From Sulfurimonas sp. (GTDB taxonomy: Bacteria; Campylobacterota; Campylobacteria; Campylobacterales; Sulfurimonadaceae), in contig WFPU01000169.1 of NCBI GenBank assembly GCA_015487435.1, positions 1-15,735 of the forward strand: a stretch of DNA of 15,735 nt. The letters run 5' to 3'. The translations under genes and the position numbers were made by a program. Of this stretch, positions 7,248 through 13,404 are shown in pieces (positions within the stretch are counted from its first letter, which is position 1; every line of letters starts with the position of its first letter). The notes below the pieces were generated by a model. That model did not search any database. It was not told where the DNA came from and saw nothing but the letters and a program-made list of their open reading frames with translations.

Positions 7248-7562
7248 ATGTTAGAGAGTACAATATGGAGACAATACAACAACAAAAACTCTTTTAGAGA
7301 GAGGTTAGCGGAGTTTTGTGTAATGGATGTTAAGGAATTTATTGAAGATGATAAAACACTTTATGGCGTGATGAAATCTAAGCTTACAAAAAAAGAATTA
7401 AAACTTTTTTCTATGGATAGTGCAGATCTAAGTGAAGATGAGATCATGAAGGTATTTTCTTTAGATAAAGAGGGGCTTGAAAAAGCTAAAACCAAGCTGT
7501 ATAAAAAACTTAAACAAGATAAAACACGCCTTAGTTTTAGGGCTTCTAGACAAGAATTATAA
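7248..7562 (+). CDS. Small helical protein, possible helix-turn-helix
   Basis: I do not recognise this 104-residue protein by name. It has an AAAAGG ribosome binding site seven bases before ATG 7248, lies 17 bp after serB, and has the same base composition as its neighbours, so it is very likely expressed. It is charged and predicted mostly helical, with no signal peptide or membrane segment. Residues 46-89 (LTKKELKLF, then LSEDEIMKVFSLDKEGLEKA, then a lysine-rich helix) have the spacing of a sigma-70 region-4-like or LuxR-like helix-turn-helix, which suggests but does not prove nucleic-acid binding. Context links it to serB only by position. It may be a conserved Campylobacterota hypothetical protein. 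The gene ends eight bases before a MITE-like element. Confidence 0.75.
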   Translation: MLESTIWRQYNNKNSFRERLAEFCVMDVKEFIEDDKTLYGVMKSKLTKKELKLFSMDSADLSEDEIMKVFSLDKEGLEKAKTKLYKKLKQDKTRLSFRASRQEL

Positions 7563-7569
7563 TAAAATT

Positions 7570-7728
7570 CTCTGATTAACTAGAAACTAGACCCTAAATC
7601 AAGTTTAGGGTGACATTGACTTATTTAGAGTGGCGTTGACTTATTTAGAGTGGCGTTGACTTCTTTAGGGTGACATTGACTTCGTCATTCTGGACTTGAT
7701 TCAGAATCTAATAGCTAATTGTTCAGAG
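7570..7728. repeat. MITE-like element A with internal tandem repeat
   Basis: A 159-bp non-coding element with inverted ends: CTCTGATTAACTAG at the left (7570) and, read inward on the minus strand, CTCTGAACAATTAGC at the right (7728). Each end leads into a small hairpin of the same family facing the other way: 7591-7611 (ACCCTAAA/TTTAGGGT, loop TCAAG) and 7687-7707 (ATTCTGGA/TTCAGAAT, loop CTTGA). Between them is a four-unit 20-bp tandem array. The same ends recur at 9960-10082. No ORF is present, so it would have to be moved by a transposase encoded elsewhere. No clear target duplication is visible. Confidence 0.55.
7604..7683 (+). repeat. Four tandem copies of a 20-bp unit
   Basis: Four head-to-tail 20-bp units start at 7604, 7624, 7644 and 7664. 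The first reads TTTAGGGTGACATTGACTTA. Units 1 and 4 share the GGGTGACA version and units 2 and 3 the GAGTGGCG version, so the array looks like a duplicated pair or slipped copies with later changes. Unit 1 includes the right arm of the left hairpin of the MITE-like element, showing that the array grew out of the element's own sequence. It is not a CRISPR array: units abut with no spacers. Confidence 0.9.
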
Positions 7729-7790
7729 AGTTCAGTAATAAAATATTATTAATAAATTTTATCTTAATCTATATTTAATAAGGCTACTAG

Positions 7791-7796
7791 TACAAT
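7791..7796 (+). promoter_or_regulatory. Candidate -10 box for the cytochrome-like gene
   Basis: TACAAT at 7791-7796 is a one-mismatch -10 box 34 bp before the ATG at 7830, downstream of AT-rich DNA with no clear -35 box. A start near 7803 would leave a 27-nt leader containing the AAAGGAA ribosome binding site. Weak, pattern-only evidence. Confidence 0.3.
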
Positions 7797-7829
7797 AACA
7801 CATAATTATCACAAAGATAAAGGAACATT

Positions 7830-8168
7830 ATGAAGAAAATGACATCAATTGTTTTAGCTACTGTATTAGCTATGTCAGCTTTCACTACTGTTGCGTCAGC
7901 AGATGCTAAAAAAGGTCAAAAATATTACCTTAAAAAACTTAAAGTTTGTAAAAAAGATGGTCTTAAAAATGGTGCACTTTTTGCAGCTAAAAATGATCGT
8001 GCAACATGGGCTTCTCTTAAAGAAAGTGGAAAATTAGTGGATGCATGGAAAGAACTCTGTCCATCAGGTGTCAAAAAATTCGATAAAATGAAACCAAAAC
8101 ATATAGATAATTTATATGATTTTGTTTGGCAATTTGCTTCAGATGGTGATGTTCCATCTTGTGGTTAA
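7830..8168 (+). CDS. Secreted cytochrome-c-like protein without heme motif
   Basis: A 112-residue exported protein. Residues 1-24 form a signal peptide (KK, then a hydrophobic stretch, then VASA|D cleavage), leaving an 88-residue periplasmic protein. The mature part begins DAKKGQKYYLKKLKVCKKDG, resembling the first helix of a class I cytochrome c, and its last part (LYDFVWQFASDGDVPSC) resembles the C-terminal helix. But the CxxCH heme-binding motif is absent: cysteines are at 40, 77 and 111 only, with no adjacent pair. Small proteins of this kind occur in sulfur-oxidising Campylobacterota and are sometimes labelled cytochrome c; that is from memory. It may be a heme-less electron-transfer or metal-binding relative, or simply structural. 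ATG 7830 is preceded by AAAGGAA. It lies between two MITE-like elements, convergent with an OmpA-like gene. Confidence 0.75.
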   Translation: MKKMTSIVLATVLAMSAFTTVASADAKKGQKYYLKKLKVCKKDGLKNGALFAAKNDRATWASLKESGKLVDAWKELCPSGVKKFDKMKPKHIDNLYDFVWQFASDGDVPSCG

Positions 8169-8172
8169 TCTA

Positions 8173-9897
8173 TTAACTGTTTGTCTCATTTAAAATAATT
8201 TTAAATGAGACCCTTCTTGATAATTCTTTATTCTCCACTTTATTAAAACTAATATTTTTACTATAGCTGTAACCACCCCCTTTCAATATTTTTACTAACC
8301 ATTGTTTTGTTTGTTTGTTTTGAGTGTTAAGCAGATAACTTAATGTTGTGTATGAACGGTTTAAAGACAATTTTTCATTTTTCAGATACCCTTCATCAAA
8401 AGATGAGTTTGCCCACTCACTTGATGTATGTCCATTCACTTCTAATGTTTTAACTTGAGTTTTATATTTATGTAAAAATGGAAGTAGTTTTTGAAAAAAT
8501 TTATCTAAAAATATTTTTTGAGTTTTTGTAAGTTGATATTTACTAACATCAAAATAAAGTCTTTTGTCTGTAAACTCAATAGATAAATCTTTTTTTATTT
8601 TGATTTTATTAGCTTTAATTTCATCTTTATATAGTTCATATAACATCTCATAAAAGTCATCTGCACGAGCTGATTTTTGAGCTATTGTTGCATCACGGTT
8701 TAGTTTTATTATCCACATATTGGCTTCTTGTGAATTATTAAAAGTGTATATACCGGCTGCTGCTGCTTGTGAATTATGTAAAATTGTTACGGCATTCAAT
8801 ACATCATAATTTTCTTCACCAAAATGGCTTTGATATAATAAGTTGAGTTTTGAATCTAGCATCATAACAAGAGCGTCAGTATTATATGAATCTCTTACAT
8901 ATCCCACACCAACTAATCCGCCATCAGCATACTCTTTTATATCTTTTAATGCTGATGAATATGTTGTGTGAATTTTTTTGTCAATAAGGATATTTTTTTG
9001 TAGGTCAAATTTTACTAGTCTAACTTGTTCTTTTCCCATATCATCTACTTGAGATAGTGACATTAAAAATCTATTATCTTTTAAACGAATAATTTTAAAA
9101 GGTGTGCTATATGTTTTACTTGAAATATTTTTTATCCAAATTTTATTTCCATTTTCATCAATACGCATCATAGATATCTCTTTGTTGTCATCATAAAATG
9201 TTTTACCAATTACGATAATAGAACCATCAGAAGCTTCAACAGCATCTACCCCCATATCATCATAATGAGTACCATATTTTTTGCTCCATAACTCTCTACC
9301 ATCAACAGAAAATCTTGTTAAAAATATATCGTTAAGTCCAAGCCCTCTTTTAAATAAAGGATCACTAAAATCTCTTGATGTTGCAGATGTACCAACAGCT
9401 AAGATACCTCCATCACTTAGATGGATAATATTGTTAAGTTTATCAATATTTTTAGTACCAAATATTTTTTTAAAAATAAGATTTGTATTTGCATCTAATT
9501 TTAGAATGATGAGTTGTCCATCCATAGAGTGCCCAGCTATATAATAGCCATTTGTAGGAGTTTTTGCAACGGCGATAGCCTCACTAAATTGTGAAAGTCT
9601 TGAAGATTTATCTATAACAACTTTGCCCATATTGTTAATTTTTACAAGTTGCATCTGTGTGCCATGAGCACTGCTTACACTTTTCAAATACTCAAAAGGA
9701 TCGTTATATGATTTAGTGGAAGTTGTTGCTTTATAGTTTTTTGTAAAACCAACAGCTGATATATCACGGTCATAATCTTGTTTAATATCTAAAAGTTTAT
9801 TATCAAATTTTTTATTAATTATTATAGAGTAATCAGAGTCTTTTGCATTTATGTTAGTTAGTAGAAGTAGTGAAGTTAATAATAGAAATAGTTTCAT
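8173..9897 (-). CDS. Exported repeat protein with C-terminal OmpA-like domain
   Basis: A 574-residue exported protein whose exact function I do not know. Residues 1-18 are a signal peptide (MKLFLLLTSLLLLTNINA). Residues about 80-405 contain repeating blocks of roughly 50 residues of the form GG-x-x-x-x-G, then D-x-x-x-x-K-x-D, then G-x-x-x-W-x-K (for example DGGILAVG 162-169, NDIFLTRFSVDGRELWSKKYG 189-209 in pieces, DGSIIVIG 224-231), a beta-propeller-like pattern. Residues about 435-570 resemble an OmpA/MotB peptidoglycan-binding domain: NGHTSS (488-493), NEKLSLNRS (507-515) and RRVSFKI (561-567). So a surface or periplasmic propeller anchored to peptidoglycan is likely. The start ATG has only a weak ribosome binding site. 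It converges on the cytochrome-like gene, with five bases between stops, and has MITE-like element B upstream. Confidence 0.8.
   Translation of the reverse strand: MKLFLLLTSLLLLTNINAKDSDYSIIINKKFDNKLLDIKQDYDRDISAVGFTKNYKATTSTKSYNDPFEYLKSVSSAHGTQMQLVKINNMGKVVIDKSSRLSQFSEAIAVAKTPTNGYYIAGHSMDGQLIILKLDANTNLIFKKIFGTKNIDKLNNIIHLSDGGILAVGTSATSRDFSDPLFKRGLGLNDIFLTRFSVDGRELWSKKYGTHYDDMGVDAVEASDGSIIVIGKTFYDDNKEISMMRIDENGNKIWIKNISSKTYSTPFKIIRLKDNRFLMSLSQVDDMGKEQVRLVKFDLQKNILIDKKIHTTYSSALKDIKEYADGGLVGVGYVRDSYNTDALVMMLDSKLNLLYQSHFGEENYDVLNAVTILHNSQAAAAGIYTFNNSQEANMWIIKLNRDATIAQKSARADDFYEMLYELYKDEIKANKIKIKKDLSIEFTDKRLYFDVSKYQLTKTQKIFLDKFFQKLLPFLHKYKTQVKTLEVNGHTSSEWANSSFDEGYLKNEKLSLNRSYTTLSYLLNTQNKQTKQWLVKILKGGGYSYSKNISFNKVENKELSRRVSFKIILNETNS
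8183..8211. repeat. 13-bp perfect hairpin inside the end of the OmpA-like gene
   Basis: GTCTCATTTAAAA at 8183-8195 and TTTTAAATGAGAC at 8199-8211 are perfect reverse complements with a 3-nt loop. It lies 15 bp past the stop of the cytochrome-like gene and within the last dozen codons of the convergent OmpA-like gene. There is no U-tract after either arm, so it is not a textbook terminator, but it could end or protect the 3' end of the plus-strand transcript. Confidence 0.6.
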
Positions 9898-9915
9898 GTA
9901 TACACTTTTTTATAA

Positions 9916-9926
9916 AGTATATAGCA
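9916..9926 (-). promoter_or_regulatory. Candidate promoter of the OmpA-like gene
   Basis: On the minus strand TGCTATATACT occupies 9926-9916: a TATATA or TATACT -10 box with a TGn extension, about 20 bp before the start codon. It follows a T-rich tract and no -35 box is clear. The leader would be very short, which agrees with the weak ribosome binding site. Low-confidence pattern call. Confidence 0.3.
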
Positions 9927-9959
9927 AAAAATATTCCTAAATTATATTTAAATAGAACA

Positions 9960-10082
9960 CTCTGAAAAATAAGCTATTAGATTCTAGAACAAGTCCATAA
10001 TGACGATAGTTTCATCATTTCAAGCTTGTGCCACAAGGGCATTATTTTGGTCACTTGCAATCTAGCTTATATTTAATCAGAG
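9960..10082. repeat. MITE-like element B
   Basis: A 123-bp non-coding element between rpsR and the OmpA-like gene. Its left end (CTCTGAAAAATAAGCTATTA at 9960) and right end, read inward on the minus strand (CTCTGATTAAATATAAGCTA from 10082), are imperfect inverted repeats. The left end continues into a segment at 9977-10003 that matches, base for base at most positions, the right-end segment of element A read on the minus strand (AGATTCT, then CAAGTCCA, then AATGACG). The interior has no ORF and no tandem array. It also fills most of the gap after rpsR, where no other terminator is evident. Confidence 0.5.
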
Positions 10083-10089
10083 ACCTCAA

Positions 10090-10353
10090 TTATTTTAAAT
10101 TTTCAAATGGTGCAGTAACAACTGCTTTACGAGTTACAGTATATGGAACAAGTGCAGCTGCTCTTGCTCTTTTAATAACTGTAGCTACCATGTCTTGGTG
10201 ACGTTTACAGTTTCCTGTTAAACGACGAGGCATAATTTTATATCTTTCAGATAGTGAAAAACGTAGACCAGCTACATCTTTATAATCAATGAAGTCAACT
10301 TTAGCTTCACAATATTTACAATATCTTTTTTTATATTTTCTTCTTTCAGCCAT
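10090..10353 (-). CDS. rpsR: 30S ribosomal protein bS18
   Basis: A small, basic 87-residue protein of the 30S subunit platform that pairs with bS6. It starts MAERRKYKKRYCKYC and contains the core KIMPRRLTGNCKRHQ and the basic helix VIKRARAAALVPY typical of S18. The two cysteines in CKYC together with C49 and H52 look like the zinc-binding form of the protein. The ATG follows AAGGATTAATC. It is the third gene of rpsF-ssb-rpsR, 22 bp after ssb, which is the usual order in most bacteria. Confidence 0.96.
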   Translation of the reverse strand: MAERRKYKKRYCKYCEAKVDFIDYKDVAGLRFSLSERYKIMPRRLTGNCKRHQDMVATVIKRARAAALVPYTVTRKAVVTAPFENLK

Positions 10354-10375
10354 GATTAATCCTTATTATCTATTT

Positions 10376-10903
10376 TTAAAATGGAATTTCATCTTCATCA
10401 ATGTCGATCACTGGAACTTCATTAGAACTTGGCATCTGACGAGCTGGCTGCTGATATGGTTGTTGCGACTGCTGTTGTTGCTGAGGCTGACCATAACTTT
10501 GCTGCTGCTGTTGTTGTGTAGGTGCTTGATTTTGAGGCTGTTGAGGTGCTGCATTATAGTTATTACCACCTTGATTGTCACCTTTAGAATCTAACATTTG
10601 CATAGTCTCAACTACTACAGAGTGTTTACTTCTTTTTTGTCCATTTTGATCTACCCATTGGTCAAAGTTTAAGCGGCCCTCAACTAGGATTTTACTCCCT
10701 TTGCGAAGATATTGGTTAGCTATCTCTGCACTACGTGCAAAAAAAGTAATATCTACAAAACAAACTTCCTCTTTTTTTTCACCATTGCTAGTGTATTTAC
10801 GGCTTGTAGCAATCGCAGTATTTGCAATTCCCATTCCAGATTGAGAGTATCTAAGTTCTATATCGCGCGTTAAGTTTCCAACTAAAATAACTTTGTTAAA
10901 CAT
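10376..10903 (-). CDS. ssb: Single-stranded DNA-binding protein
   Basis: A 175-residue SSB that coats single-stranded DNA during replication, repair and recombination. Residues 1-105 form the OB-fold (MFNKVILVGNLTRDIELRYS, then ANTAIATSRKY, then GSKILVEGRLNFDQW). Residues about 110-160 are a disordered glutamine-rich linker with runs of six and five Q. The acidic tip DIDEDEIPF recruits partner proteins. The ATG lies behind AAGGAAA. It is between rpsF (38 bp gap) and rpsR. The gap with rpsF contains a small inverted repeat, AGCTTTA-ATTA-TAAAGCT, that may tune expression inside the operon. The Q-rich linker is encoded by CAG/CAA-type repeats and is likely to vary in length between strains. Confidence 0.97.
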   Translation of the reverse strand: MFNKVILVGNLTRDIELRYSQSGMGIANTAIATSRKYTSNGEKKEEVCFVDITFFARSAEIANQYLRKGSKILVEGRLNFDQWVDQNGQKRSKHSVVVETMQMLDSKGDNQGGNNYNAAPQQPQNQAPTQQQQQQSYGQPQQQQQSQQPYQQPARQMPSSNEVPVIDIDEDEIPF

Positions 10904-10941
10904 GAGTTTCCTTTTTTATTAAAGCTTTATAATTAAAGCTA

Positions 10942-11355
10942 CTACTCTGCTACTGGAGCAGTTTTTGCTTTTGGAGCTTCTTCAACTACAGGTGCAGTTT
11001 CCGCTTTTGGAGCTTCTGCTTTTTTCTTAGCTTTTTTAACAAGCTCATTCCATGCTGTAATTTCACGGTTAGTATCATACTTGATAGTAACAAATCTTAA
11101 AAGTTCTTCGTTTAAACGAAATTTTCTTTCAATTTCTGTGATTACTGAAGGTTCAGCTGAATAGTAAATAACTTGGAAAAATCCGCGTTCATTTTTGTCG
11201 ATTGGATATGCTAATTTTCTCATTCCCATGTCGTCAGTTGCAGCTATTTCGCCACCATTTGAAGTGATAACTTCTTGAATAACTTTTAAGCTTTCTTGAA
11301 TCTCTTCTGCTGTTAAGGTTGGTCTTACGATTACTAAGTTTTCGTAATTTCTCAT
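10942..11355 (-). CDS. rpsF: 30S ribosomal protein bS6
   Basis: A 137-residue ribosomal protein of the 30S platform, partner of bS18. It starts MRNYENLVIVRPTLTAEEIQ, the usual N-terminus, at the ATG in 11353-11355 behind a strong AAGGAG. A longer reading from 11481 is rejected because its extra 42 residues lie over the promoter and leader. Core residues 1-100 are conserved (GMRKLAYPI, GFFQVIYYSAEPSVI, ERKFRLNEELLRF). Residues 110-137 are an unusual Lys/Ala/Pro/Glu tail made of two 12-residue copies, EAPKAETAPVVE (114-125) and EAPKAKTAPVAE (126-137). Heads the rpsF-ssb-rpsR operon. Confidence 0.96.
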   Translation of the reverse strand: MRNYENLVIVRPTLTAEEIQESLKVIQEVITSNGGEIAATDDMGMRKLAYPIDKNERGFFQVIYYSAEPSVITEIERKFRLNEELLRFVTIKYDTNREITAWNELVKKAKKKAEAPKAETAPVVEEAPKAKTAPVAE

Positions 11356-11378
11356 TGAGTATAATCTCCTTTTGGAAT

Positions 11379-11416
11379 TGCCCGTAGGCTTTTGTTTTCC
11401 CCTTTGGTTGTGGGCA
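11379..11416 (-). promoter_or_regulatory. Structured rpsF leader, possible S6:S18 autoregulatory site
   Basis: In the leader RNA, UGCCC (minus strand, 11416-11412) can pair with GGGCA (11383-11379), closing a 28-nt loop that contains smaller G/C-rich pairings. It ends eight bases before the AAGGAG of rpsF. Many bacteria regulate this operon by an S6:S18 complex binding such a leader. The conserved CCG bulge known for that motif is not obvious here, so the match is only by position and general shape. Confidence 0.25.
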
Positions 11417-11470
11417 TAACCCTGATATATACTATCAAAATTTAATAGTACAAAGAGAAAGGAACGCGCA

Positions 11471-11480
11471 ATTATACACA
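11471..11480 (-). promoter_or_regulatory. rpsF-ssb-rpsR operon promoter
   Basis: The minus strand reads TGTGTATAAT at 11480-11471, a perfect TATAAT just upstream of a probable start near 11464. The upstream DNA is a T-rich, phased run with no clear -35 box, typical of sigma-70 promoters in Campylobacterota. The leader to the rpsF ATG would be about 110 nt. Confidence 0.6.
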
Positions 11481-11605
11481 AAAAATACTTAAAAAAAGCT
11501 CATTATATAGAGATGCCCTATTAAGTATGTCAATATGCAATATTAATACTCTATTTTGTTGTTTTAGGATATAGTTTTAAAAATAAAATAATGGTTATAA
11601 AATAG

Positions 11606-12607
11606 ATGGCAAAAAGAAGAAAAAAAGTAAAAACTAATTCTAATTATCTATCATATATTGTTTGGATTCTTAGTTTTATTGTAGTTATATCTGCATCATT
11701 AGCAGTAGGTTATCATTTTGGATATAACGATGCAAAAAAAGACACTAATTTAGTGCAAAAAAATAAAGAAAATACTAATTTAGCAATTTTACAAAAACTT
11801 GAAAAAGATAATGTTAAAACAGAAAATAAAAGTGTAAACGATAGATTAAAAGAAGTTTTAAAGCAGTCCCCTATAAAAGATGTTGGAGCAAATCACGAAT
11901 ATGAAGAAGAACTCTTAGCAAAACCTCCAATCCGCGTAAAAAGAGAGATTACTCGTCCATCGACAAAACCAAAATTAGCAATAATACTTGATGATGTTTC
12001 AGTAAAGAGTCAAGTAGAAGCTATAAAAAAACTTAACTTACCTTTAACAATGAGTTTTTTACCACCATCAAAGAATAGACCAAATTCAGCTATATTAGCT
12101 TCAAAAGAAGATTTTTATATGGTGCATCTGCCTATGGAGGCTAAAAGTTTTACAAAAGAGGAGCCTTTTACTTTAATAGTTTCAGATTCTCAATTAAAAA
12201 TAAGGGACAGGATAGAAAAAGTTAAAAAACTTTTTCCAAGAGTTCGTTATATTAATAATCATACTGGAAGTAAATTTACTTCAAATGAGATGGCTGTAAA
12301 TAAATTAATTTCATCATTAAATGTAAATAATATAAATTTTATAGACTCTCGCACTACTGCTGATACTAAAGTTCCAAAAGTTATGAAAAATTTTGGTTTA
12401 AAGTATGTAGCACGTGATGTGTTTTTAGATCACCAAATGGATAAGCCATATATAAAAGAGCAGATAAAAAAAGCTATAAAAATTGCAAAATCTCATGGAA
12501 CAGCTATAGCTATAGGGCATCCACATGCTAACACTCTTTTAGCGATTGCCGAATCAAAAAAACTATTTAAAGACGTTGAATTAGTATTGGTAAACGAGTT
12601 GTACTAG
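11606..12607 (+). CDS. Divergent polysaccharide deacetylase family protein
   Basis: A 333-residue membrane-anchored protein. Residues about 17-37 form one transmembrane helix after a basic N-terminus (MAKRRKKVKTN), so the catalytic domain should be periplasmic. Residues about 40-120 are a charged, helical linker. Residues 123-333 are a divergent polysaccharide deacetylase domain (YibQ type): LAIILDD (124-130), HLPMEA (174-179), NNHTGSKFT (217-225), DSRTT (247-251), RDVFLD (270-275) and IGHPH (303-307). The family is related to carbohydrate esterases, but its substrate is poorly known; peptidoglycan or another envelope glycan is plausible. The ATG has no good ribosome binding site, and an earlier in-frame ATG runs at once into a stop, so this start is kept. 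dprA starts on the next base. Confidence 0.85.
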   Translation: MAKRRKKVKTNSNYLSYIVWILSFIVVISASLAVGYHFGYNDAKKDTNLVQKNKENTNLAILQKLEKDNVKTENKSVNDRLKEVLKQSPIKDVGANHEYEEELLAKPPIRVKREITRPSTKPKLAIILDDVSVKSQVEAIKKLNLPLTMSFLPPSKNRPNSAILASKEDFYMVHLPMEAKSFTKEEPFTLIVSDSQLKIRDRIEKVKKLFPRVRYINNHTGSKFTSNEMAVNKLISSLNVNNINFIDSRTTADTKVPKVMKNFGLKYVARDVFLDHQMDKPYIKEQIKKAIKIAKSHGTAIAIGHPHANTLLAIAESKKLFKDVELVLVNELY

Positions 12608-13387
12608 ATGGCTGTTTTAAATCATTATATAAAAGAACTTCAAGATATGAAAACATATCCAAAAAAGCTTTTTTATGATGGCAATCTTTCTTTATTAGAA
12701 AGAGAAAAAATCTCAATAGTTGGTAGTCGTAAACCTACAAAATATTCTCGTTTACAGATACAAAACCTTTCATCAAAATTATCAAAAATTGGTATATGTA
12801 TAGTAAGTGGCGGAGCGATGGGAATTGATGCTGTAGCTCATAATGGAGCTGGTTGTTCTAACACTATATCTGTTCTTCCATGTGGAATTGATATCAGGTA
12901 TCCTGCTGTAAATAAAAATTTATTAAATAATATACAAAAAAATGGACTTTTACTTTCTCAATTTGAAGAGGGCTCCACATCTCGCCCATATACTTTTGTT
13001 TTAAGAAACGAACTAGTAGTGGCCCTTGGTAAAGTACTTGTAGTTGGTGAAGCAGATCTAGATAGTGGAACGATGCGGAGTGTAGAATTTGCACTAAAAA
13101 TGGGTAAAGAGATATATGTTTTAGCTCAAAGAATAGGTGAGAGTAATGGCACAAACAAACTCCTATCAGAAGGCAAAGCAAAAGCTATCTATGATATTGA
13201 TGAATTTATAAGTTTTATATTTGCAGATGCACAGCTGAATTCACAATCTAATGATGATGAGTTTTTAATATTTTGTAAAACTAATCCAAAATATGATGAA
13301 GTTTTGGTTAGATTCCCAGATAGAATTTTTGAAGCTGAACTCAATGCAGAGATAGAAGTTTTAAATGGGCGAGTGGTACTTAAGTAA
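12608..13387 (+). CDS. dprA: DNA-processing protein DprA (short form)
   Basis: DprA binds single-stranded DNA taken up during natural transformation and loads RecA. The 259-residue protein has the Rossmann-like core: IVGSRKPT (37-44), VSGGAMGIDAVAH (66-78), LPCGIDIRYP (90-99) and SRPYTFVLRNELV (125-137). It lacks the N-terminal SAM domain of long DprA proteins. Its last 45 residues (ELNAEIEVLNGRVVLK near the end) resemble a reduced winged-helix DML1 domain. The ATG abuts the TAG of the deacetylase gene with no spacer and no strong ribosome binding site, so translation is likely coupled. It ends 17 bp from convergent queA. ruvX, a common neighbour of dprA in this phylum, is not next to it. Confidence 0.93.
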   Translation: MAVLNHYIKELQDMKTYPKKLFYDGNLSLLEREKISIVGSRKPTKYSRLQIQNLSSKLSKIGICIVSGGAMGIDAVAHNGAGCSNTISVLPCGIDIRYPAVNKNLLNNIQKNGLLLSQFEEGSTSRPYTFVLRNELVVALGKVLVVGEADLDSGTMRSVEFALKMGKEIYVLAQRIGESNGTNKLLSEGKAKAIYDIDEFISFIFADAQLNSQSNDDEFLIFCKTNPKYDEVLVRFPDRIFEAELNAEIEVLNGRVVLK

Positions 13388-13404
13388 AATAAGTATAATA
13401 AAAT

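Noticed and set aside
7604..7683. Possible CRISPR array
   Set aside because: The 20-bp units are directly adjacent with no spacers, and no cas gene is present.
10289..10594. Leucine-rich ORF on the plus strand
   Set aside because: It is the antisense shadow of the Q-rich SSB linker; the leucine runs come from CTG/TTG complements of CAG/CAA.
11356..11481. 42-residue N-terminal extension of bS6
   Set aside because: The extra codons overlie the TATAAT promoter and leader, and the protein family starts at MRNYEN with a strong AAGGAG before it.
12894..13181. Minus-strand ORF of 95 codons
   Set aside because: It is fully inside dprA on the opposite strand, with no ribosome binding site or recognisable domain.
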